A DNA stretch of 64,000 bases from positions 1 through 64,000 of the forward strand of contig NZ_PYWB01000010.1 of the NCBI RefSeq assembly GCF_003056345.1. Direction: 5' to 3'. Below are positions 53,431 to 62,651 of this stretch, in pieces. The DNA is from Devosia submarina. GTDB taxonomy: Bacteria; Pseudomonadota; Alphaproteobacteria; Rhizobiales; Devosiaceae. The notes under the pieces are model-generated. The model searched no databases, was not told the origin of the DNA, and worked only from the letters and a program-made list of their open reading frames with translations. The position numbers were made by a program, and so were the translations under genes. Within the stretch, counting starts at the first letter, position 1. The number at the start of each line of letters is the position of its first letter.

Positions 53431-54006
53431 ATGACCCTACGCGTTTCAGGAAAGAACATGGACATCGGTGAGGCTTTGCGCGGCAAGGCCGAACAGCACA
53501 TCGACAATGTCGTCACCAAATATTTCGATGGTGGCTATGACGGGCATTTGACGCTCACGCCTGATGGCATGGGCTATCTCGCCGATTGCGTCGTGCATCT
53601 GGATACCGGTGTGGTTCTGCAGGCCAGCGCCCAGGGCGGTGACCCGACCGTGGCCTATGAAGCCATGTCCACCAATATCGAAAAGCGCCTGCGCCGTTAT
53701 AACCGCAAGATCCGGCAGCGGCCGCGGGGCATCAATGGCGTCGAGGATGGCATGACCGCCGCCTATACGGTTCTGGGCTCGGGCGCCGAGCACGAGGAAC
53801 TCGAGGAAGATTATGCGCCTCCGGTGATCGCCGAAAGTACCAAGAACCTGCGCCAGCTGAGCGTGGAAGAGGCCGTGATGGAGCTTGATCTGACTGGAAG
53901 CCAGGTCGTGATGTTCCGCCATGCTGGACATGGCGGCCTGAATGTGGTCTACCGCCGCTCCGATGGCAATATAGGCTGGATCGATCCAGCATTGGGCGCG
54001 AACTGA
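53431..54006 (+). CDS. hpf: Ribosome hibernation promoting factor, long form
   Basis: A 191-residue long HPF. The N-terminal S30AE domain (M-T-L-R-V-S-G-K-N-M-D-I-G-E-A-L-R) binds the decoding groove, and the C-terminal domain (L-R-Q-L-S-V-E-E-A-V-M-E, then V-V-Y-R-R-S-D-G-N-I-G-W-I) joins two ribosomes into 100S dimers. The ATG at 53431, with AGGAAGAGGAAG ahead, is preferred; an in-frame GTG at 53401 adds 10 charged residues. Follows rpoN, as in many proteobacteria. Confidence 0.95.
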   Translation: MTLRVSGKNMDIGEALRGKAEQHIDNVVTKYFDGGYDGHLTLTPDGMGYLADCVVHLDTGVVLQASAQGGDPTVAYEAMSTNIEKRLRRYNRKIRQRPRGINGVEDGMTAAYTVLGSGAEHEELEEDYAPPVIAESTKNLRQLSVEEAVMELDLTGSQVVMFRHAGHGGLNVVYRRSDGNIGWIDPALGAN

Positions 54007-54049
54007 CGACGCCCGCAACTTCCCATGTGTAGACTTCAAGGCGTTGCGA

Positions 54050-54517
54050 ATGGAATTGGCCGATATCCTGGCGGAGCGGGGCGTGCTGTATTGCACGTCC
54101 ATTTCCAGCAAAAGCCAGTTATTCGATGAACTTGCTGGCCGTGCAGCGGAATTGACCGATTTACCGGTCGAAACCATTGCAGAAGCCGTGCAAACGCGCG
54201 AGGACCTCGGTTCCACCGGGCTCGGTAACGGCATTGCCATTCCCCATGGCAAGATCGCCGGCCTCAAAAACGTGACTGCGCTGTTTGCCCGGCTCGAGGA
54301 GCCCATCGATTTCGATGCGGTCGACGACCAGCCGGTCGACATCGTGGTGATGCTGCTCGCGCCAGCCGGCGCGGGCGCCGATCATCTCAAGGCCCTCTCG
54401 CGCTTTGCTCGCATGCTGCGCACCGAGGAAGTCGTGGATCAGCTGCGGCGCACCACCGATCCTGCCCGGATCCATGCGCTGCTCACCTCCGATTCCACGA
54501 CCCATTACGCCGCCTGA
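54050..54517 (+). CDS. ptsN: Nitrogen-regulatory phosphotransferase EIIA-Ntr
   Basis: A 155-residue PTS EIIA domain with the phospho-acceptor His66 in N-G-I-A-I-P-H-G-K. Its phosphorylation by the NPr chain links nitrogen and carbon status to potassium transport and sensor kinases. Start at the ATG at 54050, with AAGG ahead; a TTG two codons up is possible. Part of the rpoN-hpf-ptsN order. A bidirectional terminator separates it from DUF1150. Confidence 0.95.
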   Translation: MELADILAERGVLYCTSISSKSQLFDELAGRAAELTDLPVETIAEAVQTREDLGSTGLGNGIAIPHGKIAGLKNVTALFARLEEPIDFDAVDDQPVDIVVMLLAPAGAGADHLKALSRFARMLRTEEVVDQLRRTTDPARIHALLTSDSTTHYAA

Positions 54518-54529
54518 AGCGGACAATAA

Positions 54530-54564
54530 AAAAGGCTCTGCAACCCCGAGGGGCTGCAGAGCCT
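54530..54564. terminator. Terminator between ptsN and the DUF1150 gene
   Basis: Ten-bp stem AGGCTCTGCA (54533 to 54542) with TGCAGAGCCT (54555 to 54564) and an inner CCCC/GGGG extension. The minus strand has a long T-run after it (TTTTTTATT), so it mainly ends the hsp20-DUF1150 transcript. Confidence 0.88.
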
Positions 54565-54585
54565 GATTTCTAAGACCCTGTCTGC

Positions 54586-54873
54586 TTAGTGCAGGGTCGC
54601 CAATCCCAGATTTTTGTCGCCCAGCCAATCCACCACCGCATCTTCGGTGTCGGTGACCAGAAGGGGCGTGCCATCGGCTGACATCAGGAGCTGGTATTCG
54701 GCCTCGGCCTCGAATTCGGCCTCGGTGATCATAGAACTGAGCACGGCGCCACTGACGGGGCGGACATAGGCAACCGCGTCGCCGCCAAGCGCTGCAAACT
54801 GCGCGCGGGTGAGGGATTTCAGAGGATTGAGGTAGGCGTGGCCTGCGGCCTCGTTGCTGTTCTTTTGATACAT
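54586..54873 (-). CDS. DUF1150 family protein
   Basis: A 95-residue protein of the alphaproteobacterial DUF1150 family (L-T-R-A-Q-F-A-A-L-G-G-D-A-V-A-Y-V-R-P and a final A-V-V-D-W-L). No signal peptide or membrane span. Its job is unknown, but it commonly travels with hsp20, as here: it starts 15 bases after hsp20 on the same strand, so it is very likely in the same heat-shock operon. Confidence 0.9.
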   Translation of the reverse strand: MYQKNSNEAAGHAYLNPLKSLTRAQFAALGGDAVAYVRPVSGAVLSSMITEAEFEAEAEYQLLMSADGTPLLVTDTEDAVVDWLGDKNLGLATLH

Positions 54874-54888
54874 ATGTCGGCCCTTTCC

Positions 54889-55308
54889 TCAGACTGAGCG
54901 AATTTCGATACGGCGGGCGATCTTGGGCGCCGTGGGGCGCTCTATTGTAACAACGAGCATACCATGCCCTAAAGTTGCATCCTTAACGATCATCCCTTCG
55001 GCGAGAAGAAAGGATCGCTGGAATTGCCGCGCCGCTATGCCGCGATGAAGGAACTCCCGGGAAGGGTCATCCTTCTGCTTGCCGCGCACGATGATCTGGT
55101 TGTCTTCCACCACCACATCGAGCTCAGGGGCGCTAAAGCCGGCCACGGCAATCGACACCAGGAACTTCTCGGTTCCATCTGTGGCGACATTACGCTCGAT
55201 ATTGTAGGGCGGGTAGCCGTCGGACGACTTGGTCAGCCGGTCCACACGCTCCTCAAAGCTCTCGAAGCCGAGGAGAAAAGGGGCAGAAAACACCGAAATA
55301 CGCGACAT
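54889..55308 (-). CDS. Small heat shock protein Hsp20 (IbpA-like)
   Basis: A 139-residue small chaperone. The alpha-crystallin domain spans residues 35 to 125 with Y-P-P-Y-N-I-E, V-A-G-F-S, Q-I-I-V-R-G-K-Q and the C-terminal H-G-M-L-V-V-T-I-E. It holds denaturing proteins for refolding by DnaK or ClpB. An RpoH-type promoter lies 75 bases upstream. The DUF1150 gene follows. Confidence 0.96.
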   Translation of the reverse strand: MSRISVFSAPFLLGFESFEERVDRLTKSSDGYPPYNIERNVATDGTEKFLVSIAVAGFSAPELDVVVEDNQIIVRGKQKDDPSREFLHRGIAARQFQRSFLLAEGMIVKDATLGHGMLVVTIERPTAPKIARRIEIRSV

Positions 55309-55382
55309 TCAGACCCGTCCTTGATAATCAAGCAACGTTAGGGCAGGGACCCAAAACACTGGCATCGTCCGCTTGATCCAGG

Positions 55383-55411
55383 ATATGGGGCAGCCTCGCG
55401 CCGCGTTCAAG
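55383..55411 (-). promoter_or_regulatory. RpoH (sigma-32) promoter of hsp20
   Basis: On the minus strand, CTTGAAC (55411 to 55405), 14 bases, then CCCCATAT (55390 to 55383). This fits the heat-shock consensus CTTGAAA with CCCCATNT very closely. The transcript would start near 55,376, leaving a leader of about 68 bases. The divergent glycosyltransferase gene begins 14 bases from the -35 element. Confidence 0.85.
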
Positions 55412-55425
55412 ACCAGAGTTTTTTC

Positions 55426-56277
55426 ATGCCGCAAACTGTTGCCGTGATCACCCCTGCATGGAAGGCGCAAGACACCATTGTTGCAACCGTCCGGAGTGTT
55501 TTGGATCAGACGCACCAGGATTGGGAGTTGTGGCTCGTGGCCGATGACGGTGCCGATTATGAGCGCTTTCTGGCCGAGAGTGGCATTCGCGACGGGCGCA
55601 TCAAATATCTGTCAAGTGGCGGTTTGGGGCGAGGCGCCTCGCACACGCGCAATGTGGCGCTGGAGCAGATCGTGGCCCCTTATGCGGCGATCCTGGATGC
55701 CGATGATCGGCTCAAGCCACAAAAGCTCGCGCGTGCGGTTGCGGCGCTGCAAACGCATGGCATCGTGACCACGGCCCTCGATGTGATGACCGATCGGTTG
55801 GAGCATTTGCGCCTAGTGGGGCAGGGGCCAGACCGGGAGGTTGCGCCGGGCGAGCACAAATGGATCAGCCTTTCCATGGATTCCATGATCGTCTGGGATC
55901 GGCGCAAGGCCGATGGGCGCTATGATCCGGCCATGAGCAATATGACGGATTTGGAATTCCTGCTGCAGCTTTACCGTACCGTGCCGCGCTCATTTCATCT
56001 GGGCACGCCGCTCCACGACTACATCAAGCGATCCTCGTCGATGAGCAATGGCAAGAATGTTGCGGCAGGGATGATTGCGAGCAAGCAGGTGATCCGCCAG
56101 CGGCTGGTGGATGGCGCCTATGGCTTGCCGGACGAGGATGTGGAGGGCCTGCTGGGCTTTCTCGATATATCGCTCGAGGCTGAGGCGCTTTACCAAGGGG
56201 CGCTGGCAACACGGCCTGGCCTGCTGTTCGAGGACCATATCGAACCCATGTTGGAGACGGCGCGGCAAGCTTCTTGA
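55426..56277 (+). CDS. Glycosyltransferase family 2 protein
   Basis: A 283-residue GT-A glycosyltransferase. The N-terminus has V-A-V-I-T-P-A-W-K-A-Q-D-T-I and L-D-Q-T-H-Q-D-W-E-L-W, the nucleotide-binding part has the D-A-D-D metal motif (I-L-D-A-D-D-R-L), and D-R-R-K-A-D and E-F-L-L-Q-L follow. No membrane span, so probably cytoplasmic, acting on polysaccharide or LPS. Donor and acceptor cannot be read from sequence. Stands alone between hsp20 and rpmI. Confidence 0.9.
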   Translation: MPQTVAVITPAWKAQDTIVATVRSVLDQTHQDWELWLVADDGADYERFLAESGIRDGRIKYLSSGGLGRGASHTRNVALEQIVAPYAAILDADDRLKPQKLARAVAALQTHGIVTTALDVMTDRLEHLRLVGQGPDREVAPGEHKWISLSMDSMIVWDRRKADGRYDPAMSNMTDLEFLLQLYRTVPRSFHLGTPLHDYIKRSSSMSNGKNVAAGMIASKQVIRQRLVDGAYGLPDEDVEGLLGFLDISLEAEALYQGALATRPGLLFEDHIEPMLETARQAS

Positions 56278-56408
56278 GGGCTTGCCTTCCCCAAGCTTTC
56301 GCCCTATAGAGCCGACTTCTCCGGATCGCCCGGCCAAAAGGCATGCCGTGGCGGTCTTTGAATGCGATGGGCCCAAATCCATCCGAACACATCTAAAGGA
56401 CCCGCAAA

Positions 56409-56609
56409 ATGCCAAAAATGAAGACGAAGTCTGGCGCCAAGAAGCGCTTCAGCTTCACAGCGACCGGTCGTGTCAAGGCAGGCGTCGCCGGCAAGCGCCA
56501 CCGCCTGATCAACCACAACGCCAAGTACATCCGCACGAACCGCGGCACCAAGATCCTCGCCAAGGGCGACGAGAACTTGGTTAAGTGGTACATGCCGTAC
56601 AACCGCTAA
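56409..56609 (+). CDS. rpmI: 50S ribosomal protein L35
   Basis: A 66-residue basic L35 with the usual [13 protein letters not shown] start, N-H-N-A-K and the end W-Y-M-P-Y-N-R. It is 20 bases before rplT, the conserved pair. The 131 bases ahead hold no clear regulatory hairpin. infC, which often precedes it, is not here. Confidence 0.97.
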   Translation: MPKMKTKSGAKKRFSFTATGRVKAGVAGKRHRLINHNAKYIRTNRGTKILAKGDENLVKWYMPYNR

Positions 56610-56629
56610 CGCTGAAGGGAAGCTGACAC

Positions 56630-57031
56630 ATGTCACGCGTTAAAAGAGGCGTTACCGCTCACGCCCGTCATAAAAAGGTTTTGAAGGCAGCGGAGGGCTA
56701 TTATGGCCGCCGCAAGTCTACGATCCGTATCGCCAAGCAGGCCGTCGAAAAGGCTGGCCAGTATGCTTACCGCGACCGTCGCGTCAAAAAGCGCAACTTC
56801 CGCGCCCTCTGGATCCAGCGCATCAACGCTGCCGTCCGTGATCATGGGCTGACCTATGGCCGATTTATCGACGGCCTCAGCAAGGCTGAGATCGCTGTCG
56901 ACCGCAAGGTGCTGAGCGATCTGGCGATCACCCAGCCCGAAGCATTCGGTGCGCTGGTTGCCAAGGCCAAGGCCGCGCTTGCGTATCTCGAAGGGGTGGA
57001 CGCCACCACCCACGCTCGCGTCACTGCCTGA
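56630..57031 (+). CDS. rplT: 50S ribosomal protein L20
   Basis: A 133-residue L20, starting [16 protein letters not shown] and containing G-Y-Y-G-R-R and [11 protein letters not shown]. An assembly protein of the large subunit that also represses its own operon in enteric bacteria. A strong terminator follows. Confidence 0.98.
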   Translation: MSRVKRGVTAHARHKKVLKAAEGYYGRRKSTIRIAKQAVEKAGQYAYRDRRVKKRNFRALWIQRINAAVRDHGLTYGRFIDGLSKAEIAVDRKVLSDLAITQPEAFGALVAKAKAALAYLEGVDATTHARVTA

Positions 57032-57057
57032 TCCTTAGCCAAGCTGAGGCCAAATCC

Positions 57058-57105
57058 AACGCCTTGCGCTATCTCCGAAAGGGGGTAGCGCGAGGCGTTT
57101 TTGTT
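57058..57105 (+). terminator. Terminator of rpmI-rplT
   Basis: Fourteen-bp stem AACGCCTTGCGCTA (57058 to 57071) with TAGCGCGAGGCGTT (57086 to 57099), one G-U pair, then TTTTGTTT. Confidence 0.9.
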
Positions 57106-57143
57106 TGGTCTATAGCGGCCAAATACCCCGATAACCCCGTGAG

Positions 57144-57228
57144 GCCTCATGGTGAGCCTGTCGAACCACGAGGTCGGGTGCTCCAAGCGTGCCACGCCCT
57201 CGTCCTTCGACAGGCTCAGGATGAGGTC
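57144..57228. repeat. Two REP-like palindromic repeats before pheS
   Basis: Copies at 57144 to 57174 and 57196 to 57228, in opposite orientation, of the TTCGACAGGCTCA family. The two could pair into one larger hairpin in the leader just upstream of pheS. Confidence 0.7.
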
Positions 57229-57244
57229 TACTGAAAGCTTTCCG

Positions 57245-58375
57245 ATGTCCCTCGACCAACAGATCGACACCCTTCGCGCCGAACTTTCGGCTGCCATTGC
57301 CGGAGCGACCGACGAAGCTTCGCTTGATGCTGTTCGCGTCAGCGCGCTGGGCAAGAAGGGCAGCGTTTCAGCTTTGCTGGCGTCGCTCGGCTCCATGGCG
57401 CCCGAAGATCGCAAGAGCGCCGGCCCGGCCATCAACGGCCTCAAAGGCGAGATTGCCGGCCTGATCGAAGCGCGCAGCACGGCGCTCAAATCAGCAGCGC
57501 TCGAAGCGCGCCTCAAGGCCGAAACAGTGGATATCACCTTGCCCCTGCAGCCGGCGCCGACGGCCAAGGGCCGCATCCACCCGATCTCGCAGACAATCGA
57601 CGAGATCACGGCCATCTTCTCGGACATGGGCTTTTCCATCGCCGAAGGGCCCGATATCGAGACGGACTATTACAATTTCACCGCGCTGAACTTCCCTGAA
57701 GGGCATCCGGCGCGCGAAATGCACGACACCTTCTTCATGAAGCCGGGCCCCGATGGGGTAAAGAAGGTGCTGCGCACGCACACGTCCCCAGTGCAGATGC
57801 GGGTGATGCAGAAGACCAACGACAAGCCGCAGGCGAGCTACATCACCCCGGCGATGGACCCGCCCATTCGCGTGGTCATGCCCGGCCGCACCTATCGTAA
57901 CGATAGCGACCAGACCCACACGCCCATGTTCCACCAGGTGGAAGGGCTGGTGATCGACAAGTCATCGCATATCGGCCAGCTGCGCTGGGTGCTCGAGGAG
58001 TTCCTCAAGGCCTATTTCGAGGTGCCCAACGTCACCCTGCGCTTCCGCCCCAGCTTCTTCCCGTTCACCGAACCATCAATGGAAGTGGACGTGCAGTGCG
58101 ACCGCTCGGGAAGCGAGGTCAAGATCGGCGAAGGCAATGACTGGCTCGAAATCCTGGGCTGCGGCATGGTTCATCCCAATGTGATCCGCAATGCCGGCCT
58201 TGATCCCGATGTCTACCAAGGCTTTGCCTGGGGCATGGGCATTGATCGCATCGCCATGCTGAAATACGGCATGCCCGATCTGCGCGCCTTCTTTGACGCC
58301 GACCAGCGCTGGCTCGACCATTACGGCTTCCGCCCGCTCGACCTGCCAACCCTGTTCGGCGGCCTGAGCAGCTGA
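57245..58375 (+). CDS. pheS: Phenylalanyl-tRNA synthetase alpha subunit
   Basis: A 376-residue class II synthetase subunit. The coiled-coil N-terminal half (L-D-Q-Q-I-D-T-L-R) leads into the catalytic domain with G-R-I-H-P-I-S-Q-T and motif 2 [13 protein letters not shown], and motif 3 is F-A-W-G-M-G-I-D-R. Start is ATG 57245; the earlier frame is repeat sequence. It pairs with pheT 34 bases on. Confidence 0.97.
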   Translation: MSLDQQIDTLRAELSAAIAGATDEASLDAVRVSALGKKGSVSALLASLGSMAPEDRKSAGPAINGLKGEIAGLIEARSTALKSAALEARLKAETVDITLPLQPAPTAKGRIHPISQTIDEITAIFSDMGFSIAEGPDIETDYYNFTALNFPEGHPAREMHDTFFMKPGPDGVKKVLRTHTSPVQMRVMQKTNDKPQASYITPAMDPPIRVVMPGRTYRNDSDQTHTPMFHQVEGLVIDKSSHIGQLRWVLEEFLKAYFEVPNVTLRFRPSFFPFTEPSMEVDVQCDRSGSEVKIGEGNDWLEILGCGMVHPNVIRNAGLDPDVYQGFAWGMGIDRIAMLKYGMPDLRAFFDADQRWLDHYGFRPLDLPTLFGGLSS

Positions 58376-58409
58376 GCCCGCCCTGAGATCATCCCGAAAG
58401 ACAAAAAGA

Positions 58410-60830
58410 ATGAAATTCACCCTCGATTGGCTCAAGGATCATCTCGACACCACAGCTTCGGTGGACGAGATCGGCAAGACGCTGACCACGATCGGGCTCG
58501 AGCTCGAAGGCATCGAGAACCAGGGCAAAGTGCTCGAAAAATTCGTCGTGGCGCAAGTCGTGCATGCCGAGCCGCACCCCAATTCCGACCACCTCAACAT
58601 CTGCAAGGTCGACGCCGGCACGGGCGAGCTGATCGATGTGGTCTGTGGCGCGCCCAATGTCACGACAGGCATGAAGTCGGTGTTCGCTTTCCCCGGCACC
58701 TATATCCCGGGCAAGGATTTCGAGCTCAAGGGTGGCGTGGTTATTCGCGGCGCACCATCCAATGGCATGCTCTGCTCGGCCGCCGAGCTCGAGCTCAGCA
58801 ACGACCATGACGGCATCATCACCCTGCCCGAAGATGCGCCGGTCGGCGCAAAATATGTCGACTATGCCGGGATAAACGGCGTGGTGTTCGATATCTCCAT
58901 CACGCCCAATCGCGGTGACGCGACGGGCGTTTATGGCATAGCGCGGGACCTTGCCGCCTATGGGTTGGGGACGCTCAAATGCACCGACATGTCGCCCGTC
59001 CCATCGGTTGGCCCAAGCCCGATAGCGCCGCTGCCGCACCAATTTGCCCAAGGCGAGCCCAAGGCCATCCAGAAATTTGCTGGCCGCTATATCCGTGGCA
59101 TCAAGAACGGCCCATCGCCCGACTGGCTGCAGCAGCGCCTGCGCGCGGTGGGCTTGCGTCCCATCAACGCCATTGTCGATATCACCAATTGGGTATCGCT
59201 GGGCTGGGGCCGGCCGCTCCATGCCTATGACGCCGACAAGCTCAATGGCCAGCCCGTGCTGCGCAATGGGCGCAACGAGCCGTTCGATGCGCTCGACAAC
59301 AAGATCTATACGCTCGACGAAACCATGACGGTGATCGCCGACGACACCGGCCCGCTCTGCCTGGGTGGAGTCATGGGCGGCATCCGCTCCGGTGTGACCG
59401 AAGAGACGGTCAATGTCTTGATGGAATGCGCCAGCTGGGACCCTGAGCTGATCGCCCGCACGGGGCGCAAGACCGGTATCGTCTCGGACGCGCGCTACCG
59501 CCTGGAACGCCACGTCGACCCGGCGCTGACCGAGCCCGGGCTGGAGTTGGCCACGCGCCTCGTAATGGAGCTCTGCGGCGGCGAGCCCATGGAGCCGGCG
59601 ATCTCGGGCGAAGATGTGTTCCCCAACAGTGTGATCGAATTTCCGCTTGGCGAGATCAAGCGCCTGACCGGGCTTGATGTGGAGCCCGCGACCGTTTCTG
59701 CGATCCTGAACCGGCTCGGTTTCGAGATCGAAGGGGCTGGCTACATCCTTTCCGTCAAGGTGCCGAGCTGGCGCCCCGACGTGACGCAGAAGGCCGACAT
59801 CGTAGAAGAAGTGATGCGCATGGTGGGCGTGGACAATGTTCCGGTGGAACCGCTGCCGCGCCTCAACCACGTTGCGCCACGCATACTGACCTCTATCCAG
59901 AACCGTCGCCGCCTCGCTCGCCGGGCTCTGGCCGCGCGCGGGCTTGATGAGGCGGTGACTTGGTCGTTCATTTCCCATGACGAGGCGGTGCGGTTCGGGG
60001 GCGGCGATGAAGGGCTGCAGCTGGCCAATGCCATTGCCTCTGATATGACCGACATGCGTCCATCCCTGCTGCCAGGCCTGCTGGCCGCTGTTCGCCGCAA
60101 TGGCAATCGCGGCCGGTCCGACCTTGCGCTGTTTGAGGTAGGGCAGGTGTTCCTTAACACCAATCCCGATGGCCAGCACACCTTTGCCACGGGCCTTCGC
60201 ACCGGCACGGCAAGACTTGCGAGCAGCGGCCGCCACTGGTCTGAGAAGGCCAAGCCCGTTGGGGTCTTCGATGCCAAGGCCGATCTGGCGGCCCTTCTTG
60301 ATGCGCTGGGCTATGACATCGACAAGATGCAGCTATTTGCCGATCCGGCACCCTGGAGCCATCCAGGCCGCGGCGGCCGTATCGCCCAGGGTCCAAAAAC
60401 CCTTGGCTGGTTCGGCGAGTTGCACCCGGCCTGGGCGGCAGAGCTCGATATCGATGGTCCCGTCGCGGCATTCGAGCTTGATCTCGATGCCCTCCCCGAA
60501 GGGCGTAAGAAGCCGACCAAAACCAAGCCGGCGCTTGATCTCTCCGCGCTGATGCCGCTCACCCGCGACTTTGCCTTTGTGGTGGACAAGTCGGTGACTG
60601 CCGGCGCCATCCTCAAGGCGGCCCGCGGCGCCGACAAGAACCTCATCAGGGACGTCACCGTCTTCGACGTCTTTGAAGGATCGCATGTCGGAGAAGGCAA
60701 GAAGTCGATCGCGATCGAGGTGACCCTCCAACCGCGCGACAAGACGCTGACCGACGAGGACATCGAGAAAGTCTCCGCCGCTATCGTCGCGGCCGTCACC
60801 AAGACCAGCGGCGGCGTGCTTCGCGCCTGA
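58410..60830 (+). CDS. pheT: Phenylalanyl-tRNA synthetase beta subunit
   Basis: An 806-residue partner of PheS. The N-terminal tRNA-binding (EMAP-like) domain has H-P-N-S-D-H-L-N-I-C-K-V-D, followed by the B3/B4 editing domain, the B5 domain, a catalytic-like domain and the C-terminal FDX-ACB domain (F-A-F-V-V-D-K-S-V-T, L-Q-P-R-D-K-T-L-T-D-E-D-I). The alpha2-beta2 enzyme charges tRNA-Phe and edits mischarged Tyr. Length is normal. Confidence 0.98.
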   Translation: MKFTLDWLKDHLDTTASVDEIGKTLTTIGLELEGIENQGKVLEKFVVAQVVHAEPHPNSDHLNICKVDAGTGELIDVVCGAPNVTTGMKSVFAFPGTYIPGKDFELKGGVVIRGAPSNGMLCSAAELELSNDHDGIITLPEDAPVGAKYVDYAGINGVVFDISITPNRGDATGVYGIARDLAAYGLGTLKCTDMSPVPSVGPSPIAPLPHQFAQGEPKAIQKFAGRYIRGIKNGPSPDWLQQRLRAVGLRPINAIVDITNWVSLGWGRPLHAYDADKLNGQPVLRNGRNEPFDALDNKIYTLDETMTVIADDTGPLCLGGVMGGIRSGVTEETVNVLMECASWDPELIARTGRKTGIVSDARYRLERHVDPALTEPGLELATRLVMELCGGEPMEPAISGEDVFPNSVIEFPLGEIKRLTGLDVEPATVSAILNRLGFEIEGAGYILSVKVPSWRPDVTQKADIVEEVMRMVGVDNVPVEPLPRLNHVAPRILTSIQNRRRLARRALAARGLDEAVTWSFISHDEAVRFGGGDEGLQLANAIASDMTDMRPSLLPGLLAAVRRNGNRGRSDLALFEVGQVFLNTNPDGQHTFATGLRTGTARLASSGRHWSEKAKPVGVFDAKADLAALLDALGYDIDKMQLFADPAPWSHPGRGGRIAQGPKTLGWFGELHPAWAAELDIDGPVAAFELDLDALPEGRKKPTKTKPALDLSALMPLTRDFAFVVDKSVTAGAILKAARGADKNLIRDVTVFDVFEGSHVGEGKKSIAIEVTLQPRDKTLTDEDIEKVSAAIVAAVTKTSGGVLRA

Positions 60831-60881
60831 TGATTGCTGCTGCCGCCGTCGCTGATGGCGGCAGTTCAAACCTGGAATCAC

Positions 60882-62075
60882 ATGAGTATCACCGCCAACA
60901 TTACGGGTCTGGGCCACAAGGGCGAGGGCATTGCCGAAATCGATGGCGGCAAGGTCTTCGTGCCCTTGAGCCTGCCCGGTGAGACGGTGGAGATCGAGCG
61001 GGATGGCGAGCGGGGCCATTTGATCGGGGTCCTCGAGCCCGCGCCCAATCGGATCGAGCCTTTTTGCCCCCATTTTGGCTCCTGTGGCGGCTGCCAGCTG
61101 CAGCACATGGACCGCCCCAGCTACGAGGCGTTCAAGACGGGGCTCGTTGAAACGCCACTGGGCTTTGCGGGGATCGATGCCAAAATTTCCCGCTTCATCG
61201 ACGCCGCGGGCGATGGCCGCCGCCGCGCAACGCTGCATGCGCGTCGGGAAGGCGCGGGCTATATGCGCCTGCGCAGCCATCAGGTGCATGACATCGACGC
61301 CTGCCCCATCCTGGTGCCGGCGCTGGTGCGGGCGCCCGAGATTGCCCGCGCCGTAATGGATGCCATTGGCGAGGCCGATGTCAGCTTCACCGCAAGCTTG
61401 TCTGGCCTTGATGTGGCCATTCGCACGGAAAAGAAGCAGGCGCGGGCGGATCGCGTGATGCCGCTGGTGCAGCACTTCAAGCTGGCCCGGCTCGCGCTTA
61501 ATGGCGAGATGGTGCTGCAGACGCAAGCCCCTCTGATCCAGATGGGGCGAGCCCAAGTGGAACTGCCAATCGGCAGTTTTTTGCAGGCGACGGGAACGGC
61601 TGAGAATATCCTGGCCGATTATGTGCTCGGTGCCGTGGGCAAGAGCAAGAGCGTGGCCGATCTGTTTTGCGGCATCGGGCCCTTTGCCCTGCGCCTTGCC
61701 GAGAGGCGCCCGGTTTCAGCTTTCGACAGCGACAAGCCAGCCATTGCAGCGCTCGACAAGGCGCGTCGCTTCACCAAGGGTTTGCGGGAAGTGACTGCCA
61801 AGACGCGGGATTTATTTCGCGATCCGCTGACCCGGTTCGAGCTGCCCTTCGAGGCCGTGGTGCTCGACCCGCCACGGGCCGGGGCCGAAGCGCAGGTGCG
61901 CGAAATCGTGAAGAGCAAGGTTGAGCGTGTTGTGATGATCGCCTGTGATGCGCGCACCTTCGCGCGAGACGCAGCCATCCTGGTAACAGAAGGTTTTACA
62001 CTCACCGATTTGCAGGCGGTTGATCAGTTCACACAGTCTACCCATATCGAGATTGCTGCCACATTCAGGCGGTAA
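60882..62075 (+). CDS. RNA m5U methyltransferase, TrmA/RlmD family
   Basis: A 397-residue methyltransferase. A TRAM-like start (I-T-G-L-G-H-K-G-E-G-I-A) is followed by the 4Fe-4S ligands Cys62, Cys68 and Cys71 (F-C-P-H-F-G-S-C-G-G-C) and a later Cys (D-A-C-P-I-L). The AdoMet motif is D-L-F-C-G-I-G-P-F-A, and the catalytic pair is V-L-D-P-P-R-A-G and M-I-A-C-D-A-R-T-F-A-R. It methylates uracil C5 in tRNA or 23S rRNA; which one cannot be told. ATG 60882 chosen for the family start. Confidence 0.92.
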   Translation: MSITANITGLGHKGEGIAEIDGGKVFVPLSLPGETVEIERDGERGHLIGVLEPAPNRIEPFCPHFGSCGGCQLQHMDRPSYEAFKTGLVETPLGFAGIDAKISRFIDAAGDGRRRATLHARREGAGYMRLRSHQVHDIDACPILVPALVRAPEIARAVMDAIGEADVSFTASLSGLDVAIRTEKKQARADRVMPLVQHFKLARLALNGEMVLQTQAPLIQMGRAQVELPIGSFLQATGTAENILADYVLGAVGKSKSVADLFCGIGPFALRLAERRPVSAFDSDKPAIAALDKARRFTKGLREVTAKTRDLFRDPLTRFELPFEAVVLDPPRAGAEAQVREIVKSKVERVVMIACDARTFARDAAILVTEGFTLTDLQAVDQFTQSTHIEIAATFRR

Positions 62076-62182
62076 TCACAGTTTTGCTGAACAGGCAACC
62101 TGGGCGGAATCGACGCGTTCCGTACCATCACTAACATCATAGCGGCTGCGTGGGGCGGGCGTTGTTGTGAATGGAGAGACCC

Positions 62183-62593
62183 ATGCAAATTCTAAAGACT
62201 ACACTGGCGATCGGCATCTTGTGTGCTGCCACTGTCACACCCCTATTCGCTCAGGAACAGGCGGCACGGCCTCGTCAGGCTGCATCGCCCGAAGGCGTTT
62301 TCGTTGACGAATGGGGTACATCCTTCAAGTTCTCGCTGTGCGGCGAGGATGGTACGAGCCTGTGTGGCGTGCTGACCAACCTTGAGGGCCGCTCGGCCAC
62401 GGAAGAAAACCTGGCCTATGTGGGCCGGCAGGTGATGCAGGCGCCGCAGGTGGCGCCCAACGAATGGAAGGGTTCGCTGGAAGCCGGCGGCATCAGTGCC
62501 GAAGCAACGGTGACCCAGACCAGCCCCAATACAATCGACATCCAGGGCTGCCGTTCGATCCTGTGCCAGACCCTGACCTATACGCGGATGTAG
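62183..62593 (+). CDS. DUF2147-like secreted protein
   Basis: A 136-residue protein with a signal peptide (I-L-K-T-T-L-A-I-G-I-L-C-A-A-T-V-T-P-L-F-A-Q). The mature part has A-S-P-E-G-V-F-V-D-E-W-G and several Cys, fitting DUF2147-type periplasmic proteins. Function unknown. Start at the ATG at 62183 behind GGAGAGA; an ATG 12 bases earlier gives a poorer signal. Confidence 0.75.
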   Translation: MQILKTTLAIGILCAATVTPLFAQEQAARPRQAASPEGVFVDEWGTSFKFSLCGEDGTSLCGVLTNLEGRSATEENLAYVGRQVMQAPQVAPNEWKGSLEAGGISAEATVTQTSPNTIDIQGCRSILCQTLTYTRM

Positions 62594-62610
62594 CATTCCG
62601 CTGATGCGCA

Positions 62611-62644
62611 AAGCCCCGGAGCCGCGAGGTTCGGGGGCTTTTTT
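62611..62644 (+). terminator. Terminator after the DUF2147-like gene
   Basis: AAGCCCC (62611 to 62617) pairs with GGGGCTT (62634 to 62640), with a GC-rich loop, followed by TTTTG. Lies between convergent genes. Confidence 0.8.
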
Positions 62645-62651
62645 GTGCGCT

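Noticed and set aside
51543..53519. 658-residue minus-strand frame opposite rpoN
   Set aside because: Long only because of high G+C; rpoN on the other strand has all family motifs, and this product resembles nothing.
58389..60236. 615-residue minus-strand frame opposite pheT
   Set aside because: Antisense shadow of a well-identified gene.
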